Shown here: piece after piece, positions 1 to 5,245 of the stretch | Position numbering within the stretch: position 1 is the first letter of the stretch | Layout of the letters: the number at the start of each line of letters is the position of its first letter | Origin: an uncultured Collinsella sp. | GTDB taxonomy: Bacteria > Actinomycetota > Coriobacteriia > Coriobacteriales > Coriobacteriaceae | Length of the DNA: 8,617 nt | Direction of reading: 5' to 3' | NCBI GenBank assembly: GCA_902472315.1 | Contig: CABRNM010000051.1 | Coordinates: 1-8,617, forward strand | Made by a program: the position numbers and the translations under genes | The notes under the pieces: model-generated | Told to the model about the DNA's origin: nothing | Databases searched by the model: none | What the model saw: only the letters and a program-made list of their open reading frames with translations

Positions 1-23
1 TCCGATCTCATCGAGAGCTTCAT
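1..23 (-). CDS. Possible start of a divergent Rrf2-family transcriptional regulator (5' end only)
   Basis: Read leftward, an ATG at 23-21 opens a frame MKLSMRS followed by GA, which can only encode Asp or Glu, before the window edge. A plausible ribosome binding site, ACGAGG, lies at 34-29, five bases before the ATG. If the eighth residue is Asp, the string fits the usual N-terminus of Rrf2/IscR/CymR-type winged-helix regulators, which begin like MKLSxRxDYALR. Members of that family, such as CymR, control cysteine and methionine genes, so a position divergent from metY would make sense. Only seven residues are visible, so this is an inference from a short motif plus context. An alternative is that these bases are the 3' end of a rightward gene, since frame 1 stays open to a TGA at 64-66. 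Confidence 0.35.
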
Positions 24-110
24 GTATGCCTCGTTTTTATCTATCGAGCAAATGCCCAAGGCTTGAGATAAATACACCTGATCAATTTGTCCCATAACCT
101 ACCTTGGGGA

Positions 111-165
111 TGGGTTGAGAGGGGTGCAGGGTAGCGGTATCGTGAACCGAATGAAACGTAACCCA
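111..165 (+). promoter_or_regulatory. metY: Potentially folded metY leader RNA
   Basis: TGGGTT at 111-116 is exactly complementary to AACCCA at 160-165, which would close a roughly 55-base domain just upstream of the metY ribosome binding site (169-175). Inside it, CGGT (135-138) and ACCG (146-149) form a short hairpin with a seven-base loop. A competing pairing is possible between CTACC (99-103) and GGTAG (130-134). I recognise no named riboswitch: the purine-rich run and ATGAAAC recall fragments of the SAM-I core, but the helices expected on the 3' side are absent. A promoter is not placed with confidence; TTGAGA at 63-68 could be a -35 but has no convincing -10 partner. Confidence 0.3.
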
Positions 166-181
166 GGCAAGGGAGTTAGAT

Positions 182-1465
182 ATGAGCGAGCAGACTATCG
201 GTACTACATGTGTTCAGGGCGGCTATCACCCGGGAGATGCCGAGCCGCGCCAGGTGCCCATCTACCAGTCCACCACGTGGAAGTATGACACGTCCGAGCA
301 CATGGGCAAGCTGTTTGACCTGGAGGAGTCTGGTTACTTCTACAGCCGTTTGCAGAACCCCACGTGCGATTTGGTTGCCGCCAAGATCTGCGAGATGGAG
401 GGTGGCACCGCTGCGATGCTCACGAGCTCGGGCATGGCCGCGAACTTCCTCGCGATCTTTAACGTTGCCGGCGCCGGCGATCACGTGGTCGCGAGCTCTG
501 CCATCTACGGCGGTACCTACAACCTGCTGGCTCACACCATGGGTCGTATGGGTTTGACCTGCACGTTCGTTGCCCCCGACTGCACCGATGAGGAGCTCGA
601 GGCAGCCTTCCAGCCCAACACCAAGCTCGTCTTTGGCGAGACGATCGCAAACCCCGCCCTTGCCGTGCTCGATATTGAGCGCTTTGCCAAGGCTGCACAT
701 GACCACGGCGTGCCGCTGATGGTCGACAACACCTTCCCGACACCCGTGATGTGCCGTCCCTTTGAGTGGGGTGCCGACATCGTTACGCACTCCACCACCA
801 AGTACATGGATGGACATGCTGCCTACCTGGGCGGTGTGATCGTCGACCACGGCCAGTTTGACTGGATGGCCCATGCGGACAAGTTCCCGGGTCTCACCAC
901 GCCCGACGAGAGCTACCACGGCGTGACCTATGCTGAGAAGTTCGGTCGCGAGGGCGCCTTCATTACCAAGGCAACCGCTCAGCTCATGCGCGACCTTGGC
1001 CCCATGCAGAACCCGCAGGCGGCCTTCTTCCTGAACAGCTCGCTCGAGAGCCTCCATGTGCGCATGCCGCGTCATTGTGAGAACGGCCTGGCCGTTGCCA
1101 AGTTCCTGCAGAGCCACCCCAAGGTGCGCTTTGTGAGCTATCCGGGCCTGGAGGGCGATAAGTACTATGACATGGCTCAGAAGTACATGCCCAACGGTAC
1201 CTGCGGCGTTGTGAGCTTTGGCTTTAACGGTGGTCGCGCGGCGGCCGAGACCTTTATGAAGAGCCTCAAGCTCGCCCAGATCGCCACGCACGTGGCCGAC
1301 GCCCGCACTTGCTGCCTGCATCCCGCTAATGCCACGCATCGCCAGATGAACGATGAAGAGCTCATCGCCTGTGGCATCTCCGCCGACATGGTGCGCCTGT
1401 CGTGCGGCCTCGAGGACACGGCCGATCTGATTGCCGACCTTGAGCAGGCACTCGAGCAGTGCTAG
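182..1465 (+). CDS. metY: O-acetylhomoserine sulfhydrylase (homocysteine synthase), Cys/Met-metabolism PLP enzyme
   Basis: This 427-residue cytosolic enzyme belongs to the Cys/Met-metabolism fold-type I PLP family. The likely reaction is O-acetylhomoserine plus sulfide giving homocysteine and acetate, the direct sulfhydrylation route to methionine. Seen in the sequence: YSRLQNPT at 53-60, the phosphate-binding SSGMAA at 82-87, the cofactor-ring Asp in VDNT at 181-184, and the Schiff-base lysine K207 in HSTTKYMDGH (203-212). The late segment RDLGPMQNPQAAFFL (270-284) followed by LESLHVRMPRHCENGLAVA (288-306) is typical of MetY rather than shorter MetB/MetC enzymes, and the length agrees. The ATG at 182 is preceded by AAGGGAG at 169-175, six bases away. 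It has its own terminator at 1534-1580 and may be controlled by the divergent regulator at the window start. Methionine gamma-lyase activity cannot be excluded from sequence alone. Confidence 0.87.
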   Translation: MSEQTIGTTCVQGGYHPGDAEPRQVPIYQSTTWKYDTSEHMGKLFDLEESGYFYSRLQNPTCDLVAAKICEMEGGTAAMLTSSGMAANFLAIFNVAGAGDHVVASSAIYGGTYNLLAHTMGRMGLTCTFVAPDCTDEELEAAFQPNTKLVFGETIANPALAVLDIERFAKAAHDHGVPLMVDNTFPTPVMCRPFEWGADIVTHSTTKYMDGHAAYLGGVIVDHGQFDWMAHADKFPGLTTPDESYHGVTYAEKFGREGAFITKATAQLMRDLGPMQNPQAAFFLNSSLESLHVRMPRHCENGLAVAKFLQSHPKVRFVSYPGLEGDKYYDMAQKYMPNGTCGVVSFGFNGGRAAAETFMKSLKLAQIATHVADARTCCLHPANATHRQMNDEELIACGISADMVRLSCGLEDTADLIADLEQALEQC

Positions 1466-1480
1466 GCTAGCGTTCGCATA

Positions 1481-1514
1481 AGGCGCCGATGCTGGCAGAA
1501 AGCTTCGGCGACCT
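1481..1514 (+). terminator. Hairpin downstream of metY, weak terminator candidate
   Basis: AGGCGCCGA at 1481-1489 pairs with TCGGCG (1505-1510) and CCT (1512-1514), with A1511 bulged. GCT (1491-1493) and AGC (1501-1503) extend the stem inward past one T-T mismatch, leaving a seven-base loop. The bases after the stem (TTAGTT) are only mildly T-rich, so on its own it is a poor intrinsic terminator. It stands directly upstream of the much stronger terminator at 1534-1580. Confidence 0.4.
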
Positions 1515-1533
1515 TTAGTTCCGATTCCGTAGG

Positions 1534-1580
1534 CGGGACCCCAATCGCGACTGTTTGTAGGCGATTGGGGCCCCGTTTTT
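1534..1580 (+). terminator. Strong intrinsic terminator after metY
   Basis: CCCCAATCGC at 1539-1548 is perfectly complementary to GCGATTGGGG at 1561-1570. After one A-C mismatch (1538/1571) the stem continues with CGGG (1534-1537) against CCCG (1572-1575). The loop is 12 bases, and TTTTT follows at 1576-1580. This is a classic Rho-independent terminator for metY. Only 26 bases separate it from the start codon of the next gene, so it could also act as an attenuator for that gene. Confidence 0.88.
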
Positions 1581-1606
1581 GCGTTGCGCCACTCGAAAGG
1601 ATGGAT

Positions 1607-2911
1607 ATGGAGAAAACTGCAGAGCAGCTGCGCCGCGAGCACGTTGCTCTAGAGGGCGACACCCATGGCAAGAACAAATGGGCGATTCTGTTTACCGTGC
1701 TCATCATGACGTTTATGGTGTGTCTGGATTCGACCGTCGTGACCGTGGCGCTGCCCGTGATGCAAAAGGAGCTGGGCGTGGGCCTCGACCGCATTCAACT
1801 GGTGAGCTCGGTGTACCTGCTTGCGACATGCGTGGTTATGTTGCCGTTTGGCCGTCTGGGCGACGTGCGCGGCAAGGTGAATGTGTTCCAGTTGGGCGTC
1901 ATCGTCTTTTCGGTCGGTTCGCTGCTGTGCGGCCTTTCGGCCTCGCTCGAGGTTCTTATCCTGGCACGCATTGTTCAGGGCGTCGGTTGCGCGGCGGCCA
2001 TGGCTAACAACATGGGTATCATCACCGAGTCGTTTCCGGCGCGCGAACGAGGCCGTGCCATGGGTATTCTCGCGACCTTTGTGGCCCTCGGCATGATGTG
2101 TGGCCCCGTGCTCGGCGGCATGCTGGTGGCAAGCTTTCCCTGGGAGAGCATCTTCCTCATCAACCTGCCCATTGGCGTGATCTCGTTTATCGTGGGGCTC
2201 TACACGCTGCCGCATGTTAAGCCGGAGACCGGCGAGCGCCCCATGTCCCTGATCGAGGCCGCTCGTCGCTGCTTTGCAAATTCGGCCTTCACCATCAACC
2301 TTGCCTGCATGCTCATCGTGTTCGTTGGCATTGGCGCATCCGAGTTTATCCTGCCGTTCTATTTTCAGGACGCGCATGGGTTTGGGTCTGACGTTTCGGG
2401 CCTGCTGTTTTTGGCGCTGCCAATGGTGAATGCCTTTATCGGCCCGCTTTCGGGTACGGTTTCGGACCGCGTTGGCTGCGAGGGCCCCACGGCGGTCGGC
2501 CTGGGCGTGTATGTGTGCGGTCTCTTTGCGGTAAGCACGCTCAACGAGCACTCTTCTATCCCTGTGATCGTGTGCTGCGTCGCATTTATGTCGTGCGGTA
2601 CGTCGATTTTTCAGAGCCCCAACAACTCGTTGTATATGGGCTCGGCCCCGCGCGAGGCACTCGGCTTTGCGGGCAGCCTGGGTAGCCTGGCGCGCTATGC
2701 GGGTATGGCAGTGGGTATTACAGCAGCGTCGCATATCCTGTATGGGCAGATGAGCGTGGCGATGGGCGAGGCCGTGACCAGTTTTGTTGCAGGCCGTCCG
2801 GATGTGTTCCTATTCGGCTTTCGCTCGGTGTTCTACGTGTTGATGGCTGTGGCCGCTGTGGGCTTTGCGCTTGCCATGGTGCGTTTGGTGAGGATGCGCG
2901 CCCGCCATTAG
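1607..2911 (+). CDS. Major facilitator superfamily efflux transporter, DHA2-like, 12 predicted helices
   Basis: This is a 434-residue integral membrane protein, likely a proton-driven drug or metabolite exporter. The segment LDSTVVTVALP at 40-50 in helix 1 is a variant of the LDxTVVNVALP signature of the DHA2 (EmrB/QacA) family. GRLGDVRGK at 82-90 is the MFS motif A loop, and GPVLGGML at 166-173 is antiporter motif C. Hydrophobic segments lie near 26-48, 62-82, 93-113, 116-138, 151-176, 181-200, 229-253, 264-284, 294-312, 318-338, 352-378 and 401-427, giving twelve. Classical DHA2 proteins have fourteen; here the loop after helix 6 (about 201-228) leads straight into the second six-helix half. 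The ATG at 1607 is chosen because GAAAGG (1595-1600) sits six bases upstream, whereas the ATG at 1601 abuts that site and the one at 1565 lies within the terminator stem. The substrate is unknown. Confidence 0.85.
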   Translation: MEKTAEQLRREHVALEGDTHGKNKWAILFTVLIMTFMVCLDSTVVTVALPVMQKELGVGLDRIQLVSSVYLLATCVVMLPFGRLGDVRGKVNVFQLGVIVFSVGSLLCGLSASLEVLILARIVQGVGCAAAMANNMGIITESFPARERGRAMGILATFVALGMMCGPVLGGMLVASFPWESIFLINLPIGVISFIVGLYTLPHVKPETGERPMSLIEAARRCFANSAFTINLACMLIVFVGIGASEFILPFYFQDAHGFGSDVSGLLFLALPMVNAFIGPLSGTVSDRVGCEGPTAVGLGVYVCGLFAVSTLNEHSSIPVIVCCVAFMSCGTSIFQSPNNSLYMGSAPREALGFAGSLGSLARYAGMAVGITAASHILYGQMSVAMGEAVTSFVAGRPDVFLFGFRSVFYVLMAVAAVGFALAMVRLVRMRARH

Positions 2912-2915
2912 CGTG

Positions 2916-2951
2916 TTGGGAGGCTGTCTGCCACGATTCGCGCCGTCCCAA
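2916..2951 (+). other. Weak hairpin after the transporter gene
   Basis: TTGGGA (2916-2921) and GGC (2922-2924) pair with GCC (2942-2944) and TCCCAA (2946-2951), with G2945 bulged and a 17-base loop. A run of A rather than T follows on this strand, so it does not fit an intrinsic terminator. It may help stop transcription or protect the 3' end, but that is not demonstrated. The rest of 2912-3068 holds only the putative xpt promoter and leader. Confidence 0.25.
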
Positions 2952-3007
2952 AAAGACTGGTTTGTGGTGCGATGCGGCTTGTGGGGCGGGCGGGGGTCGG
3001 TCCGTGG

Positions 3008-3015
3008 TAGACTAT
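3008..3015 (+). promoter_or_regulatory. xpt: Possible -10 element of the xpt promoter
   Basis: TAGACTAT at 3008-3015 resembles a -10 hexamer (TAGACT or GACTAT) about 55 bases upstream of the xpt start. The region 17 bases further upstream is G-rich and has no recognisable -35. Downstream, CGCGG (3036-3040) and CCGCG (3049-3053) form a five-base-pair hairpin just before the ribosome binding site. No purine riboswitch core is visible in the leader. Confidence 0.3.
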
Positions 3016-3068
3016 CGAACAACGTTTATTAATCGCGCGGTATCGTTGCCGCGAGAAGGGGTTGCGCC

Positions 3069-3647
3069 ATGCAGGAGCTTGAGGATCGTATTCGCCATGA
3101 CGGCATCGTAAAGGCCGGTAACGTCCTTAAGGTTGATGCCTTCCTCAACCACCAATGCGACGTTGAGCTGTTCGACCACATGGGCGCCGAATGGGCCCGT
3201 CTGTTCGAGGGTGTCGAGATCAACAAGATCCTGACGATCGAGGCTTCGGGCATTGGCATGGCTTGCATTGCAGCCCAGCATTTTGGCGGCGTGCCGGTGG
3301 TCTTTGCCAAGAAGGCGCAGTCCATCAACCTCGACGGCGAGCAGTATGCCACGACCATCTACTCCTTTACCAAGCAGAAGGAGTACCCGGTCATCGTTGG
3401 CAAGCGTTTCCTGTCCGAGGGCGACAAGGTCCTGATCATCGACGACTTCCTGGCCAACGGCTGCGCGCTCGAGGGTCTTATCAAGATCTGCGAGGCTGCG
3501 GGTGCCGAGGTGTCCGGTATTGGCATTGCGGTGGAGAAGGGCTTCCAGGGCGGTGGCGATAAGCTCCGCGAGCGCGGCTTCCGCGTTGAGAGCCTGGCCC
3601 GTATCGCCGATATGGACTGCGAGACCGGCGAGATCACCTTCGCCTAA
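3069..3647 (+). CDS. xpt: Xanthine phosphoribosyltransferase
   Basis: This 192-residue cytosolic enzyme of purine salvage converts xanthine and PRPP to XMP and pyrophosphate. It matches the Bacillus-type Xpt family in length and order of motifs. LKVDAFLNHQ at 20-29 is the N-terminal substrate-side segment, TIEASGIG at 56-63 and VPVVFAKK at 75-82 are core strands, YSFTKQ is at 98-103, the PRPP-binding loop VLIIDDFLANG is at 121-131, and IAVEKGFQ is at 153-160. The ATG has AGAAGGGG at 3054-3061, seven bases upstream. The gene appears monocistronic, with a strong terminator at 3676-3710. Purine riboswitches or PurR sites often control xpt in Firmicutes; none is recognisable here. Confidence 0.93.
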   Translation: MQELEDRIRHDGIVKAGNVLKVDAFLNHQCDVELFDHMGAEWARLFEGVEINKILTIEASGIGMACIAAQHFGGVPVVFAKKAQSINLDGEQYATTIYSFTKQKEYPVIVGKRFLSEGDKVLIIDDFLANGCALEGLIKICEAAGAEVSGIGIAVEKGFQGGGDKLRERGFRVESLARIADMDCETGEITFA

Positions 3648-3675
3648 GCGCGCAACACAAGCGATTGGTATGCGA

Positions 3676-3710
3676 TGTGACAAAGGGACTTTCCCTTTGT
3701 CACATTTTTT
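3676..3710 (+). terminator. Strong intrinsic terminator after xpt, with a palindrome core related to the one at 4118-4188
   Basis: TGTGACAAAGGGA at 3676-3688 pairs perfectly with TCCCTTTGTCACA at 3692-3704 across a three-base loop, and six T follow at 3705-3710. This is a 13-base-pair Rho-independent terminator. The T-tract runs directly into the start region of the next gene, whose ATG is 18 bases further on, leaving no room for a promoter between them. The core GTGACAAAGGGACT resembles GTGAAATAGGGACT in the larger palindrome on the far side of that gene. Confidence 0.9.
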
Positions 3711-3728
3711 ATGAGGGGAGGTGTTGAT

Positions 3729-4109
3729 ATGGATGAGAACAAGATGGGATGGCGCGAGTATGCGCGCTATGCCGAGATGTCGGTCGAGGAGTTGGCGCGC
3801 GATTGCGAGGTGCAGGTGTTTCGCGCGACAGGTCCGGGCGGACAGGGCGTGAACACGACGGACTCGGCGGTGCGCATGAAACATATCCCTTCGGGGATTG
3901 TCGTGACGGCGCGTGAGAGCCGCAGCCAGTTTCAGAATCGCGCGAGCTGTCTGCGTAAGTTGCGCGCTGAGCTTGAGCGTCGCGGGCGTCCACCGCGCCG
4001 ACGCGTAAAGACCAAGGTGCCTCAGCGCTCTCGCCAGCGCAGACTCAGCGACAAACACTTCAACGCCATTAAAAAGGCCAACCGTCGCAAGCCGGGCAGC
4101 GACGAATAG
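3729..4109 (+). CDS. Small release-factor-like protein with GGQ motif (candidate ribosome-rescue peptidyl-tRNA hydrolase)
   Basis: This 126-residue basic protein is essentially the catalytic domain of class I release factors. ATGPGGQGVNTTDSAVR at 33-49 contains the GGQ (37-39) that triggers peptidyl-tRNA hydrolysis in the ribosomal peptidyl transferase centre, followed by IPSGIVVTARESRSQFQNR at 53-71, the conserved RF-1 domain core. The codon-recognition domains of RF1/RF2 are absent. A lysine- and arginine-rich tail (about 85-122) resembles the tail with which ArfB/YaeJ and mitochondrial C12orf65-type factors bind stalled ribosomes. Rescue of non-stop complexes is therefore the likely role, by family analogy. 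A 30-residue stretch precedes the domain, longer than in ArfB. The ATG at 3729 is preferred because GGGGAGG (3715-3721) lies seven bases upstream; the ATG at 3711 overlaps the binding site region. No promoter fits between the xpt terminator and this gene. Confidence 0.82.
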   Translation: MDENKMGWREYARYAEMSVEELARDCEVQVFRATGPGGQGVNTTDSAVRMKHIPSGIVVTARESRSQFQNRASCLRKLRAELERRGRPPRRRVKTKVPQRSRQRRLSDKHFNAIKKANRRKPGSDE

Positions 4110-4117
4110 CCTACTCA

Positions 4118-4188
4118 TAAGTTGCGGTGAAATAGGGACTGTTTTGCGGCTTTAGCTGCATAAACAGTCCCTATTTCACCGCAACTTA
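4118..4188. repeat. 71-base near-perfect palindrome between convergent genes
   Basis: The arm at 4118-4144 is the exact reverse complement of 4162-4188, a 27-base-pair perfect stem. Inside it, TGCGGC (4145-4150) pairs with GCTGCA (4155-4160) through one G-U wobble around a TTTA loop, leaving only T4161 unpaired. It occupies nearly all the space between the release-factor-like gene, which ends at 4109, and the leftward kinase gene, which ends at 4196. It may serve as a bidirectional terminator, but neither strand has a T-tract after the stem, so a dispersed palindromic repeat is an equally good reading. Confidence 0.88.
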
Positions 4189-4195
4189 GGTGGGG

Positions 4196-5158
4196 TTAGC
4201 GGGTGGGGTGCCAGACGTGGAGGGCGCCGGCGAGGATGTCGACCTCGATGCGTGAGGCGACAACGGGCTCGCCGTCGGCCTGGATGGGGTAGTTGGGCTC
4301 CTCGAACGTGAGCTCGGCATGACAGCAGCGACGCATACGTACCGGCGGAAGCTTGGTGTGGTGGCCGTCCTTGGCCGAAAGAAACATGGGCAGGGCAACC
4401 GCGCGAGGGACGGGGCCGCAGGCGTAGCAGACGTCGAGTACGCCGTCGCAGGGGTCGGCATCGGGGCAGATGCGATAGCCCGAGCCATAGGTAGGACCCA
4501 GCTGAATCGCCATGATGATCGCCCTCACGCGCTCGGCGGGCGTCCCGTCAAAGCTGACTGTCATGGGGTAGTTGCGATAGCGTAGGCCAAACTGCTCAAG
4601 TCCCGAGAGAGTATAGAGCGGCGCGCCCGTCAAGCCGGTCTTTTTGCGCAGCTCGGTGGTGCCAAGGCCGATGGCGGCATCGATGCCGACCGAAAGCGTC
4701 TGGTCGTAGTACTCAACGGTTGCCTCGCCGCTGCCGCTCGCAGGGCTCCACGAGCGAATGCGCCCGATGTCCTGACGCTGCAGCTCGCAGGTGAGCAGCG
4801 CGCCAAAATCCTTGCCGGAGAAATCGTCGATGCCGAGCGTTTGGGCAAAATCGTTGCCGGAGCCCACGGGCAGGACGGCAAGAGCGGGGCGGGCGTCCTC
4901 CTCTTGCGTCATAAGCCCGTTGACGACCTCGTGAATCACGCCGTCGCCGCCAAGGGCGATAACGGTGCGATAACCCTCGGCCTGGGCGGCCAGCTCCTTG
5001 GCGTGTCCCATGCGCTCGGTCAGCACCAGGTCAAACTGGGATGCGCGCGCGGTCATATCCAAAAAGCGTTGCAGGCGCTCGGCAACTTCGTGCGCCGCAC
5101 CCGACTGGGCGGCTGGGTTGGCGATGATGAGCGTGCGGCCAAAATCAGTTGCGTGCAT
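4196..5158 (-). CDS. Diacylglycerol kinase-like lipid kinase (YegS/DgkB family)
   Basis: This 320-residue protein has the DAGK catalytic domain of bacterial lipid kinases, which use ATP to phosphorylate diacylglycerol or related lipids at the inner face of the membrane. Seen: IIANPAAQSG at 11-20 (nucleotide-side NP motif), ALGGDGVIHEVVNGLM at 68-83 with the GGDG signature, LPVGSGNDFAQTLGI at 96-110 (the family's P-x-G-T/S-G-N-D segment), CDGVLDV at 237-243, and QADGEPV at 293-299 near the C-terminus. No membrane span is evident. The ATG at 5158 is chosen because GGGAG lies seven bases upstream; the frame is open to an ATG at 5230, which has no binding site. It lies 87 bases downstream of the clc gene on the same strand, with no terminator seen between, so co-transcription is likely. 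The gap contains a 7-base direct repeat (GTCGAAT at 5203-5209 and 5231-5237) of unknown meaning. The exact lipid substrate cannot be told. Confidence 0.85.
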   Translation of the reverse strand: MHATDFGRTLIIANPAAQSGAAHEVAERLQRFLDMTARASQFDLVLTERMGHAKELAAQAEGYRTVIALGGDGVIHEVVNGLMTQEEDARPALAVLPVGSGNDFAQTLGIDDFSGKDFGALLTCELQRQDIGRIRSWSPASGSGEATVEYYDQTLSVGIDAAIGLGTTELRKKTGLTGAPLYTLSGLEQFGLRYRNYPMTVSFDGTPAERVRAIIMAIQLGPTYGSGYRICPDADPCDGVLDVCYACGPVPRAVALPMFLSAKDGHHTKLPPVRMRRCCHAELTFEEPNYPIQADGEPVVASRIEVDILAGALHVWHPTR

Positions 5159-5245
5159 GGGGCGACTCCCGGCGTATGACGTGACGGTGCGGTCGCGCTC
5201 AGGTCGAATTGCACCCGATTGTGGCTGCACGTCGAATACTTACGT

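Noticed and set aside
1..66. C-terminal tail of a rightward gene ending in TGA at 64-66
   Set aside because: The 21-residue open frame shows no recognisable motif, and all three plus-strand frames are open there. The minus-strand Rrf2-like start with a ribosome binding site is preferred, though weakly.
98..175. SAM-I riboswitch before metY
   Set aside because: Short similarities (a GAGAGG-like run, ATGAAAC, GGCAA) are present, but the downstream helices and the closing helix of SAM-I cannot be formed before the start codon.
1565..1606. Upstream starts (1565, 1601) for the transporter
   Set aside because: The first lies in the terminator stem. The second directly abuts the AAAGG binding site. 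Only 1607 has proper spacing.
176..1642. 488-codon open frame on the minus strand covering metY
   Set aside because: It mirrors metY entirely, shows no recognisable domain and is rich in His, Ala and Val as expected from the antisense of GC-biased codons. metY has clear PLP-enzyme motifs and a ribosome binding site.
1649..2734. 361-codon open frame on the minus strand inside the transporter gene
   Set aside because: Its composition (Arg, His, Ala and Gln rich) is that of an antisense shadow, while the plus-strand frame has transporter motifs and helices.
2950..3068. Purine riboswitch before xpt
   Set aside because: The conserved three-way junction core and loop-loop sequences are not visible; only a short hairpin occurs.
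3012..4118. 368-codon minus-strand frame spanning xpt and the release-factor-like gene
   Set aside because: It crosses two well-supported plus-strand genes and a strong plus-strand terminator, and contains no recognisable motif.
5159..5230. 24-residue N-terminal extension of the lipid kinase from an ATG at 5230
   Set aside because: There is no ribosome binding site before that ATG, whereas the ATG at 5158 has GGGAG at good spacing and the family domain begins just after it.
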